A DNA stretch of 5,566 nt from Candidatus Omnitrophota bacterium (GTDB lineage: Bacteria > Omnitrophota > Gorgyraeia > Aquiviventales > Aquiviventaceae): assembly GCA_016193195.1 (NCBI GenBank), contig JACPSQ010000116.1, positions 1 through 5,566 of the forward strand, in the 5' to 3' direction. This document shows positions 1-5,065 of this stretch, piece after piece. Position numbers and translations under genes: made by a program. The number at the start of each line of letters is the position of its first letter. Positions within the stretch are counted from its first letter, which is position 1. The notes beneath the pieces are model-generated. The model saw only the letters and a list, made by a program, of their open reading frames with translations, made no database searches and had not been told where the DNA came from.

Positions 1-553
1 CCACGCGGGGGCGATGCTGGCGGTCGTCGGGCTGACCAGCGAGACCGTTGAGGAGCTCTGCAGGGCGTCCGGCGCATCCGCGGCCAACAGAAACGCCCCC
101 GATCAGACCGTGCTCTCCGGGACGGTCGAGGCGATTGGCACCGCCGAGCGGCTGGCGAAGGCCGCAGGGGCGAAGCGGGCGGTCAGGCTCGATGTCGCCG
201 GCGCCTTCCACTCCCCGTTGATGCAGCCGGCCGCCGATCAGTTCCGGCAGGCGCTGTCGAAGATCGAAATCCGGCCGCCGATGTTCCCCGTCGTCAGCAA
301 CGTAACCGGCAAGCCCGTGCAGAACCCTGAGGAGATCCGCCAGCTCCTCGTGAAGCAAATCGTCAGCCCGGTCCTCTGGGAGGCGTCGATGCGGGAGCTC
401 GTCCGCTCCGGGGCGTCCCACTTCATCGAGTTTCCGCCGGCGCGCGTCCTCACCGGGCTCCTGCGCCGGATCGATCCCTCGATGAAGGGGCTCACGCTCG
501 ATGAGCCGAAGGATTTCGACAAACTGCAAGGGATGATTCCGGTGATTATGTAA
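1..553 (+). CDS. fabD: Malonyl-CoA:ACP transacylase FabD, C-terminal part (5' end outside window)
   Basis: FabD transfers malonyl from CoA to acyl carrier protein, the entry step of type II fatty-acid elongation in the cytoplasm. The reading frame is open from base 2 and gives 183 residues of a family normally near 310. The N-terminal part with the catalytic serine (GHSxGE) lies outside the window. Visible family landmarks are HAGAMLAVVGL at the left edge, NRNAPDQTVLSG (usual form NxNxPGQxVxSG), and GAFHSPLMQPA, whose His (bases 209-211) is the second catalytic residue. SNVTGKPV, the KQIVSPVLW segment and the final EFPPARVLTGLLRRI also match. The usual GPG in that last motif is PPA here, and the G of PGQ is D. 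The last seven residues (GMIPVIM) are encoded by a copy of the 13-bp repeat described at 533-643, so the C-terminal tail is probably not ancestral. It converges on nadA. Confidence 0.93.
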   Translation, partial: HAGAMLAVVGLTSETVEELCRASGASAANRNAPDQTVLSGTVEAIGTAERLAKAAGAKRAVRLDVAGAFHSPLMQPAADQFRQALSKIEIRPPMFPVVSNVTGKPVQNPEEIRQLLVKQIVSPVLWEASMRELVRSGASHFIEFPPARVLTGLLRRIDPSMKGLTLDEPKDFDKLQGMIPVIM

Positions 554-643
554 ACATGATTACAGTGATTCACCAACCCCATTCCGGTGATTGGGCTGAG
601 AGAGCGAATCACTGAAATCGCTTTTAGAAATCACCGTAATCCA
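533..643. repeat. Cluster of five 13-bp elements GATTnCrGTGATT at the fabD/nadA convergent junction
   Basis: Three plus-strand copies are at 535-547 (GATTCCGGTGATT), 558-570 (GATTACAGTGATT) and 580-592 (CATTCCGGTGATT). Two minus-strand copies are at 607-619 (GATTTCAGTGATT) and 629-641 (GATTACGGTGATT). Starts are spaced 23, 22, 27 and 22 bp, close to two helical turns. Because the copies face each other, long inverted repeats result: 563-571 pairs perfectly with 606-614, and 558-570 pairs with 629-641 with one G-U in minus-strand RNA. The stretch is clearly more AT-rich than the flanking genes. It could be an interspersed repeat family, a protein-binding array, or the transcription stop for two converging genes. 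No long U-tract follows any of the stems, so a classical terminator is not clear. Confidence 0.8.
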
Positions 644-654
644 CCAGTAGTTTT

Positions 655-1641
655 CTAGACGATTTCGAGCATCCGTTCGATCGGTCGCACGGCCCGCTCA
701 GAGATCTTCGGGTCCACCGTCACCACGTGCTGCATCCGCACGAGCGACATGAACGCCTTCTCCAGCGTGTTGCGCTGCATGTGGTGGCAGGGCGCGTGCT
801 CGCTCGCGGGGTAGAACGCCTTCTCGGGGTGTTGCGCGCGGAGCCGGTGGAGGAGGCCGGTTTCCGTGGCGATGATGAACTCCTTCGCCGGTGAGCGCTT
901 CACATACTGCACCATTCCATCCGTCGAGAGGACCTCGTCGGCCAGGTCCATCTGCTTCGTCGTGCACCCGCACTCCGGGTGCATGAGGAACTCCGCCTCA
1001 GGATGCTCCTCCCGCAGCCGGTCCACCCGCTCTGGCAGAATGGCCGCATGGGCGGGGCAATAGCCCTTCCAGAGGTGGATGTTGCGTTTGGTCTTCGCTC
1101 TGAGGAAGCTTCCGAGGTAGTAATCGGGGACGAACAGGATCTCTTGCTCCGCGGGGATGTGCTCGATGACCTTGACCCCATTCGTGGAGGTCACGCAGTA
1201 GTCGCACTCCGCTTTCACGAGCGCCGAGGTGTTCACGTAGCAGACGACCACCCCGTCGGGGTGCGCGGCGCGCCACGCGCGGATCTGCTCCGGAATGATC
1301 ATGTCTGCCAGCGAGCAGCCGGCCGCGAGATCCGGGATGAGGACGGTTTTTTCCGGACAGAGCATGGCGGCGGTTTCCGCCATGAAGTGGACCCCGCAGA
1401 AGAGGATGACCTTCGCGTCCGTCCCTTGGGCCTTGCGTGCAAGCCCCAGGGAGTCCCCGACGAAATCCGCGACGTCCTGGATCGCCCCTTCCTGATAGTT
1501 GTGGGCCAGGATGACCGCCTCGCGCTCCTTCTTCAAGATCGCGATCTTCTCCTTCAAGAGGGCGTAGTGGGGCGGCTCCGCGACCGCAGCCCGGCCGTTC
1601 GTCTCGTGCCCGTTCCCACTCGTGGAGCCGTTGGTGTCCAT
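655..1641 (-). CDS. nadA: Quinolinate synthase NadA (4Fe-4S enzyme)
   Basis: NadA condenses iminoaspartate with dihydroxyacetone phosphate to quinolinate in de novo NAD synthesis, using an oxygen-sensitive [4Fe-4S] cluster in the cytoplasm. With the ATG at 1641 the protein has 328 residues. Family motifs are VILAHNYQ (residues 43-50), GDSLGLAR (62-69), FCGVHFMAETA (81-91) and MHPECGC (220-226). The three expected cluster ligands are Cys109 (AGCSLAD), Cys195 (KGYCPAHA) and Cys285 (HAPCHHMQ). The first 25 residues are a Gly/Ser/Asn-rich extension (GSTSGNGHETNG) not typical of the family core. A TTG directly upstream at 1644 is an alternative start; neither start has a good Shine-Dalgarno. It lies 59 bp downstream of nrtR on the same strand, so is very likely co-transcribed and controlled by it. 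No nadB or nadC is in the window. Confidence 0.96.
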   Translation of the reverse strand: MDTNGSTSGNGHETNGRAAVAEPPHYALLKEKIAILKKEREAVILAHNYQEGAIQDVADFVGDSLGLARKAQGTDAKVILFCGVHFMAETAAMLCPEKTVLIPDLAAGCSLADMIIPEQIRAWRAAHPDGVVVCYVNTSALVKAECDYCVTSTNGVKVIEHIPAEQEILFVPDYYLGSFLRAKTKRNIHLWKGYCPAHAAILPERVDRLREEHPEAEFLMHPECGCTTKQMDLADEVLSTDGMVQYVKRSPAKEFIIATETGLLHRLRAQHPEKAFYPASEHAPCHHMQRNTLEKAFMSLVRMQHVVTVDPKISERAVRPIERMLEIV

Positions 1642-1659
1642 CAACTCAAACCCAGTTTG

Positions 1660-1694
1660 ATCTGCGGAATCGTCTTTGGATCATCTGCGGAATC
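1660..1694 (-). repeat. Two direct copies of GATTCCGCAGAT, 23 bp apart, in the nrtR-nadA gap
   Basis: The identical 12-mer GATTCCGCAGAT (minus-strand reading) occurs at 1683-1694 and 1660-1671. Both copies are inside the 59-bp gap just upstream of nadA. The first copy is preceded by GCG, forming the near-palindrome GCGGATTCCGC (1688-1698). The 23-bp spacing equals that of the repeat cluster on the other side of nadA, and the first seven bases (GATTCCG) are shared with that element. A duplication, an extra regulatory site for nadA, or a diverged copy of the same repeat family are all possible. Confidence 0.6.
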
Positions 1695-1700
1695 CGCGTT

Positions 1701-2402
1701 TTAGAAGGGGACGATGATCCCTTTCTCCTGTAGCTTGACCACCTTGGGTTCCGTGAAGGTATAGAGCCGGGCTGGCCGCTGCCGCCCGTGGGCCCGGAAC
1801 TCCCGTGTGCCCTTGAGAATCCCAAGCTGGAGCATCTTGCGGCGGAAATTGCGCTTATCGAGGCGCTGGCCCATGATCACCTCGTAGGAGCCCTGGAGCT
1901 CCGTCAGGGTGAACTGACGGGGCAGGAGCTGGAACCCCACGGTCGTGTAGTTGATCTTATTGCGCAGCCGCTCGAGCGCATAGTCCGCGATGCGCTGATG
2001 GTCAAACGCGAGCGGCGGGAGCCGTTTCACGGGAAACCAGCTCGCCCCTGAGACGCGCTGGCGCACCTTGAGCTGGAACTGCTGCCAGTTGACCAGCGCA
2101 TAGTACGAGACCGTGATGACGCGCCCTCGTGGGTCGCGGTTCGGCTCCCCGAACGTGTAGAGCTGCTCCAGGGAGATGTTGCCGATACTGGTTTCCTCCT
2201 GGAGCTCGCGAAGGGCGGCTGCATCCACCGATTCCTCTGGTCCGACGAGCCCGCCGGGCAACGCCCACGCCCCGCGGTACGGGGGACGCTGGCGCCTGAC
2301 GAGGAGGACCTTCAACGTCCCCCCCTGGATCGTAAAGACCACCACGTCAACCGCGATGGTATGCCGCGCCAGGTATCCGTCGGTCCCCGGGGAAGCCCTC
2401 AT
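1701..2402 (-). CDS. nrtR: NrtR-type Nudix/winged-helix transcriptional regulator of NAD metabolism
   Basis: NrtR regulators join an N-terminal Nudix domain, which senses ADP-ribose or related NAD metabolites, to a C-terminal winged helix and usually repress NAD synthesis or salvage genes. With the ATG at 2402 the protein has 233 residues. The Nudix domain covers roughly residues 12-150. Its Nudix box starts at G51 of GGLVGPEE, includes E57, and continues RELQEETSI at 65-73; all the acidic metal-ligand positions are present and only the late Gly is Ser72. The winged helix (about 163-233) contains FTLTELQGSYEVIMG and LDKRNFRRKMLQLGIL, hallmarks of the family. The open frame reaches back to 2531, but that extension crosses the promoter and a terminator hairpin, so it was rejected. 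An in-frame GTG at 2420, right at the expected transcription start, is an alternative leaderless start. It heads the operon with nadA. Confidence 0.92.
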   Translation of the reverse strand: MRASPGTDGYLARHTIAVDVVVFTIQGGTLKVLLVRRQRPPYRGAWALPGGLVGPEESVDAAALRELQEETSIGNISLEQLYTFGEPNRDPRGRVITVSYYALVNWQQFQLKVRQRVSGASWFPVKRLPPLAFDHQRIADYALERLRNKINYTTVGFQLLPRQFTLTELQGSYEVIMGQRLDKRNFRRKMLQLGILKGTREFRAHGRQRPARLYTFTEPKVVKLQEKGIIVPF

Positions 2403-2404
2403 TA

Positions 2405-2421
2405 AGTGTCTGTCCGACACT
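2405..2421. promoter_or_regulatory. Probable NrtR operator 1 at the nrtR transcription start
   Basis: AGTGTC-TGTCC-GACACT is a perfect inverted repeat with 6-bp arms and a 5-bp centre. It lies just downstream of the nrtR -10 box and 2 bp before the ATG, where a bound repressor would block initiation. Its core, GTGTC-N5-GACAC, recurs in operator 2. NrtR genes are commonly autoregulated, so NrtR is the natural ligand; that assignment is inferred from position, not from a matched published motif. Confidence 0.7.
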
Positions 2422-2424
2422 AAT

Positions 2425-2455
2425 AGTATATCGTGTCGGTGATACACTTTGTCAA
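2425..2455 (-). promoter_or_regulatory. Sigma-70-type promoter of nrtR-nadA
   Basis: On the minus strand a perfect -35 box TTGACA (2455-2450) is followed after 19 bp by TATACT (2430-2425), or after 17 bp by GATATA (2432-2427). Transcription should start near 2418-2420. This leaves a leader of under 20 bases, or none if the in-frame GTG at 2420 is used. Both candidate operators overlap this promoter region. Confidence 0.75.
2433..2447. promoter_or_regulatory. Probable NrtR operator 2 between -35 and -10
   Basis: GTGTC-GGTGA-TACAC has the same layout as operator 1 (five-base arm, five-base centre, five-base arm), with one mismatch in the right arm. It sits in the promoter spacer, with its centre 27 bp from that of operator 1. 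The matched geometry of two sites around one promoter makes a specific repressor site much more likely than chance. Confidence 0.62.
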
Positions 2456-2477
2456 GCAAAATCGCTTCAAGGAAACA

Positions 2478-2503
2478 AATACCCCGCCCAAAGGCGGGGT
2501 ATT
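2478..2503 (-). terminator. Intrinsic terminator of the propeller-spoVG operon
   Basis: A perfect 11-bp stem (AATACCCCGCC with GGCGGGGTATT) closes a 4-base loop. On the minus strand it is followed by TGTTTCC, so the transcript ends in a T-rich UAUUUGUUU tail. It lies about 48 bases after the spoVG stop codon and before the nrtR promoter, separating the two minus-strand operons. Confidence 0.85.
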
Positions 2504-2525
2504 GTGACTCAAAGATCGCCGGATG

Positions 2526-2546
2526 CCGCACCCCTCTAGGGTGCGG
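2526..2546 (-). other. GC-rich hairpin directly after the spoVG stop codon
   Basis: CCGCACCC and GGGTGCGG form a perfect 8-bp stem with a 5-base loop, 4 bases past the spoVG stop. No U-tract follows. It could stabilise the 3' end of the mRNA or assist the terminator at 2478-2503, with which it forms a tandem pair. Confidence 0.6.
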
Positions 2547-2550
2547 TCGG

Positions 2551-2817
2551 TCACTCCTTGCTATAGGCTTCTAAGACGACCCGGCTCACCTCCTGCTTCG
2601 CCTCCTTCGTCAGCGCCACGACGCTGTCATACCACTTCTGGTCCTTGCCCTGTTGGCGTGGCATGCTGACGAAGAGGCCGTTCTTGCCCTCCACGACCCG
2701 CAGCCCCTTAATGAGGAACGTATCTCCAACGGCGAGGTCACAGTACGCCTTGAGTGAGCCTTCGCCGTCGAACTTCACCAGCCGCTTGACCGCCACGTCC
2801 GTCGCCACTGCTTCCAT
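2551..2817 (-). CDS. spoVG: SpoVG family protein
   Basis: SpoVG proteins are small regulators that bind DNA and RNA; they were named from Bacillus sporulation and septation but occur in many non-sporulating phyla. The 88-residue product has the usual length. It shows the family's N-terminal beta-sheet core (VAVKRLVKFDGEGSLKAYCD), then FLIKGLRVVEGKNGLFVSMP at residues 34-53, which is the signature stretch, and a C-terminal helix ending VVLEAYSKE. The start ATG is preceded by a strong TAGGAGGG. The stop codon of the upstream propeller gene (2828-2830) is inside that Shine-Dalgarno, so the two genes form an operon with likely translational coupling. A hairpin pair and terminator follow. Its targets here are unknown. 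Confidence 0.93.
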   Translation of the reverse strand: MEAVATDVAVKRLVKFDGEGSLKAYCDLAVGDTFLIKGLRVVEGKNGLFVSMPRQQGKDQKWYDSVVALTKEAKQEVSRVVLEAYSKE

Positions 2818-2822
2818 CCGTT

Positions 2823-2830
2823 CCCTCCTA
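2823..2830 (-). promoter_or_regulatory. spoVG Shine-Dalgarno overlapping the upstream stop codon
   Basis: Minus-strand TAGGAGGG lies 5 bases upstream of the spoVG ATG. Its first three bases are the TAG stop of the propeller gene, so ribosomes ending there sit on the spoVG initiation site. Confidence 0.85.
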
Positions 2831-4426
2831 TCGGTTGTCGTTCACCTTCACCGTGTTCGAGAAATAGCCTCCGGTCAATCCATCCATCAGCGCCGTGAGC
2901 TCCTGGAGGCGCAGTTCCTTCTCGAGCATCGCCTGCTGGTCGCTCGGGGGATCGGTCAACAGAGCCACCTGGAGCCGGCGGCGCTCAAAGTAGATCCGAG
3001 TGACTTCATCAACGATGTCATCGCGGAGCTGCACCATGAGCTTGGAGCGCACGTCAATCGAGGTCTGGTCGTCATTCCAGAGGAGGTCGCCCAGCTCCCA
3101 CTTCACAGAGACATTGAGTCCGGCATCCCGGTTGTCCGTCTCGATGATCTGAAACTTTGGGAAGGTCCCCTCGTCGATGCTGGCGCGACGGGTCCGGTCA
3201 TGATCCACGCCGATCTCCACCGCGGGAAAGAGGGCTCTGAGGGCGGCCTGGCGCCGCCACTGCCGGATTTTATCGGGGTGGACCTCGGCGTATCGGATGG
3301 CGGCTTCCCGCACGTCGGCCATCGTCGGCTCAAACGTGAAGTTGGCCAGGAGCTCACGAGCGGAGGGCGGCTCGCTTTCGCTGAAGGGATCCGGCGCCAC
3401 CTGAGCGCGATAGAGCCCCTCGTCTGTGGCGGCCCAGAGGCGATCCGCGCTCGCCGCGAGATCGTGGGTCGGGGCAGTCGAGAGCCCCTTCGTCACGGCC
3501 TGCCAGCGCTCCCGGGCCGGGTCATACCGCGCCACGCCCCGGCTCGTCGCCGCATAGAGGACAAGCGGCGAGCGCTGATAGGGGAGGAGGCGCCTGATCG
3601 CGTGTGACTCAAGCCCGATGCGGGTCGCCTGTCGCCAGCTCGTTCCTCCATCGACGCTGAGCCGGAGCCCCCTCGTTCCGGCGAGGTAGAGGGTGAGGGG
3701 GTGTTGAGGGTCGAGTGCGACGGCGCTGAGGCGATGCGCCGGATGTTCTTCCTCCGTGCCGTCTTGGACGTCGGCCTCGGAGAGGGCTTCTGGATCGACG
3801 GCCTCCGCCTGCGCCAAGCGGAAGCGCTGCTCCCATGGGCCGCGCGCGAGGCTGCCGATGAACAGCCCCTCAGCCGCCAGCAGGTACAACCGGTCGAGGG
3901 CGTGAGGGTCAAACGCGAAGTGCACGACCTCTCGGGCGGCGTGCGGGATCCGGACGTTTTTCCAATGCCGGCCTCGGTCAGAGCTGATGAAGAGCCCTCC
4001 GTGGGTCCCGAGGAGGGCCGTGCCGTGTTGGAGGGGATGGAAGGCGACTGCGGTGCACTGCGCCTCTCGTTCGTTCGCGCCCCGAAAGACGCGCGACCAT
4101 CTCGCCCCCCCATCGAAGGAAGCAAACAGCCCGCGGTCTGTGCCCACCAGGATGACCGCGTGAGCGCTCTCAACGGCAAGCGTGCTGATCGTCGCCACGC
4201 CAGGGGCGCGAAACCGCGCGCGCCAACGCCGTCCCCCATCCGAGGATTCGTAGAGTGTGTGGCGGCTGGCCGCGACGATTAGCTCCGGCGAGGTTGGGTC
4301 GACAGCAACCGCCACGAACGCCCGCTCGCTCGAGCCGACTTCGATGCGTTCCCAGGAGGAGGAAACGGCGTGGGCGACGCCAGGCCAGGACAAGAGCCAG
4401 ACGAGAAGGACCGCGGCAAGAGGCAT
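2828..4426 (-). CDS. Exported seven-blade Asp-box beta-propeller protein with a conserved C-terminal domain of unknown function
   Basis: The start is the ATG at 4426, preceded by AAGGAGG at 5-base spacing. It gives 532 residues beginning with a signal peptide (MPLAAVLLVWLLSWPGVAHA, likely cleaved after AHA20). Four canonical Asp boxes (SxDxGxxW) are at residues 61-68, 103-110, 148-155 and 257-264. Degenerate versions of the same strand-turn are at 187-198, 297-308 and 337-343, which gives seven repeats and a probable seven-blade propeller, as in BNR/sortilin/YCF48-like proteins. An acidic insert occupies about 207-230. From about 358 a different, charged and mostly helical domain begins. It contains AAIRYAEVHPDKI, WRRQAALRALFPAVEIG, WELGDLLWNDDQTSID and IYFERRRLQ, and ends near residue 526. 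Its layout faintly recalls half of a TolC-like outer-membrane channel subunit, but I cannot name it. The product should be periplasmic or outer-membrane associated. It is co-transcribed with spoVG. No catalytic function can be inferred. Confidence 0.85.
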   Translation of the reverse strand: MPLAAVLLVWLLSWPGVAHAVSSSWERIEVGSSERAFVAVAVDPTSPELIVAASRHTLYESSDGGRRWRARFRAPGVATISTLAVESAHAVILVGTDRGLFASFDGGARWSRVFRGANEREAQCTAVAFHPLQHGTALLGTHGGLFISSDRGRHWKNVRIPHAAREVVHFAFDPHALDRLYLLAAEGLFIGSLARGPWEQRFRLAQAEAVDPEALSEADVQDGTEEEHPAHRLSAVALDPQHPLTLYLAGTRGLRLSVDGGTSWRQATRIGLESHAIRRLLPYQRSPLVLYAATSRGVARYDPARERWQAVTKGLSTAPTHDLAASADRLWAATDEGLYRAQVAPDPFSESEPPSARELLANFTFEPTMADVREAAIRYAEVHPDKIRQWRRQAALRALFPAVEIGVDHDRTRRASIDEGTFPKFQIIETDNRDAGLNVSVKWELGDLLWNDDQTSIDVRSKLMVQLRDDIVDEVTRIYFERRRLQVALLTDPPSDQQAMLEKELRLQELTALMDGLTGGYFSNTVKVNDNR

Positions 4427-4431
4427 GGAAG

Positions 4432-4438
4432 CCTCCTT
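4432..4438 (-). promoter_or_regulatory. Shine-Dalgarno of the propeller gene
   Basis: Minus-strand AAGGAGG five bases before the ATG at 4426 decides the start. The longer open frame starting with GTG at 4528 has no such site and would bury the signal peptide behind 34 residues. Confidence 0.85.
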
Positions 4439-4547
4439 ACAAGCTTGAACGGAGCTGTCGAGCCGCGAGACGCGACGAGCGGTGCCTGGGAGGGGTGGGA
4501 CGGAGGGAACACCCACGAGGGCGGGCACGAAACGATGCTGAGGGCCA

Positions 4548-4577
4548 ATTGTAACGGCACGAAGCTCTGGATGTCAA
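4548..4577 (-). promoter_or_regulatory. Strong sigma-70-type promoter of the propeller-spoVG operon
   Basis: On the minus strand TTGACA (4577-4572) and TACAAT (4553-4548) are separated by 18 bp: a perfect -35 and a 5-of-6 -10 box. Transcription should begin near 4541, giving a leader of about 115 bases before the ATG at 4426. That leader is rich in C and holds a small hairpin, GTCGCG-TCT-CGCGGC, at about 4462-4476. Confidence 0.75.
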
Positions 4578-4585
4578 TCCCAAAA

Positions 4586-4615
4586 TTGCATCCCGCGGTC
4601 CCGATCAGGTATGGT
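4586..4615 (+). promoter_or_regulatory. Possible promoter of the receiver gene
   Basis: TTGCAT (4586-4591) and TATGGT (4610-4615) are 18 bp apart. Both are only partial consensus matches. The position, 25 bases before the ATG and back to back with the strong minus-strand promoter, is what makes it plausible. A start near 4622 would leave just enough leader for the AGGAAGG site at 4622-4628. Confidence 0.4.
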
Positions 4616-4639
4616 TATATGAGGAAGGGGTGACTGCCG

Positions 4640-5011
4640 ATGGCGGAAATCCATCTCCAGGCCAAGCGGGTCCTCGTGGTGGACGACGAGGCGAAGTTCT
4701 GTTACATCGTCGCCGGGTTTCTCATGGGACGCGGCTACCAGACGGCGGTCGCCTCGCGCAGCGACGAGATTATTGCCGCGTTGCAACGGTTCAACCCGGA
4801 CGTGGTCCTGCTGGACATCCGCATGCCGGAGGTCTCCGGCTTGGACATCCTCAGGCTCATTCGGTCACACCCCGCTCCGGTCCGCGTCATCATGCTCACC
4901 GTCATGGATACCACCGATGCCATCGACGAAGCCATGGACAACGGGGCTGACGGCTACCTCTGCAAACCCGTCGATCTCGACCAGTTGGAAGAGCTCATCT
5001 CCACGCTCTAA
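4640..5011 (+). CDS. Stand-alone CheY-like response-regulator receiver
   Basis: This is a single phosphoacceptor domain of 123 residues with no output domain. It contains the acidic pair Asp15-Asp16 (VLVVDDEAKF), the phosphorylated Asp59 (VVLLDIRMPEVSG), the switch Thr87 (IMLTVMD) and Lys109 (CKPVD), so the whole active site is intact. The start is ATG at 4640: an in-frame TGA at 4631-4633 excludes anything earlier, and AGGAAGG at 4622-4628 serves as a somewhat distant ribosome site. It is divergent from the propeller operon and lies 91 bp ahead of a pilus/secretion ATPase on the same strand. A role in controlling that machinery or motility is inference. No histidine kinase is in the window, so its partner is unknown. 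Confidence 0.93.
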   Translation: MAEIHLQAKRVLVVDDEAKFCYIVAGFLMGRGYQTAVASRSDEIIAALQRFNPDVVLLDIRMPEVSGLDILRLIRSHPAPVRVIMLTVMDTTDAIDEAMDNGADGYLCKPVDLDQLEELISTL

Positions 5012-5065
5012 CCCCCCGCCCCCACCTTCTATATCATATCAGCCTATCTATATCAGCCGGATGCG

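Noticed and set aside
533..643. CRISPR array
   Set aside because: Copies are only 13 bp, degenerate and in both orientations, with 9-14 bp between them; this does not match repeat-spacer structure.
606..654. Classical rho-independent terminator for fabD
   Set aside because: Inverted repeats exist, but no T-run directly follows a compact GC-rich stem; the short T-runs at 621-625 and 651-654 are not positioned correctly.
979..1704. Long plus-strand open frame opposite nadA
   Set aside because: It is antisense to an unmistakable NadA, has an Arg/Asp-rich composition typical of shadow frames in GC-rich DNA, and matches no family.
2403..2531. N-terminal extension of nrtR to an ATG at 2531
   Set aside because: The extension would translate through the terminator hairpin of the upstream operon and the nrtR promoter and operators, and it has no family similarity.
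2645..3607. 320-codon plus-strand open frame opposite spoVG and the propeller gene
   Set aside because: It crosses two well-supported minus-strand genes, has no ribosome site or recognisable domain, and is explained by third-position GC bias.
3493..4239. Second minus-strand frame of 248 codons inside the propeller gene
   Set aside because: It is a Ser/Arg/Pro-rich out-of-frame shadow; the Asp-box repeats and signal peptide are in the other frame.
3701..4282. Plus-strand open frame of 193 codons opposite the propeller gene
   Set aside because: It is antisense to the Asp-box region and has no recognisable protein features.
4427..4528. N-terminal extension of the propeller gene to a GTG at 4528
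   Set aside because: It has no Shine-Dalgarno, while the ATG at 4426 has a perfect one and starts a clean signal peptide.
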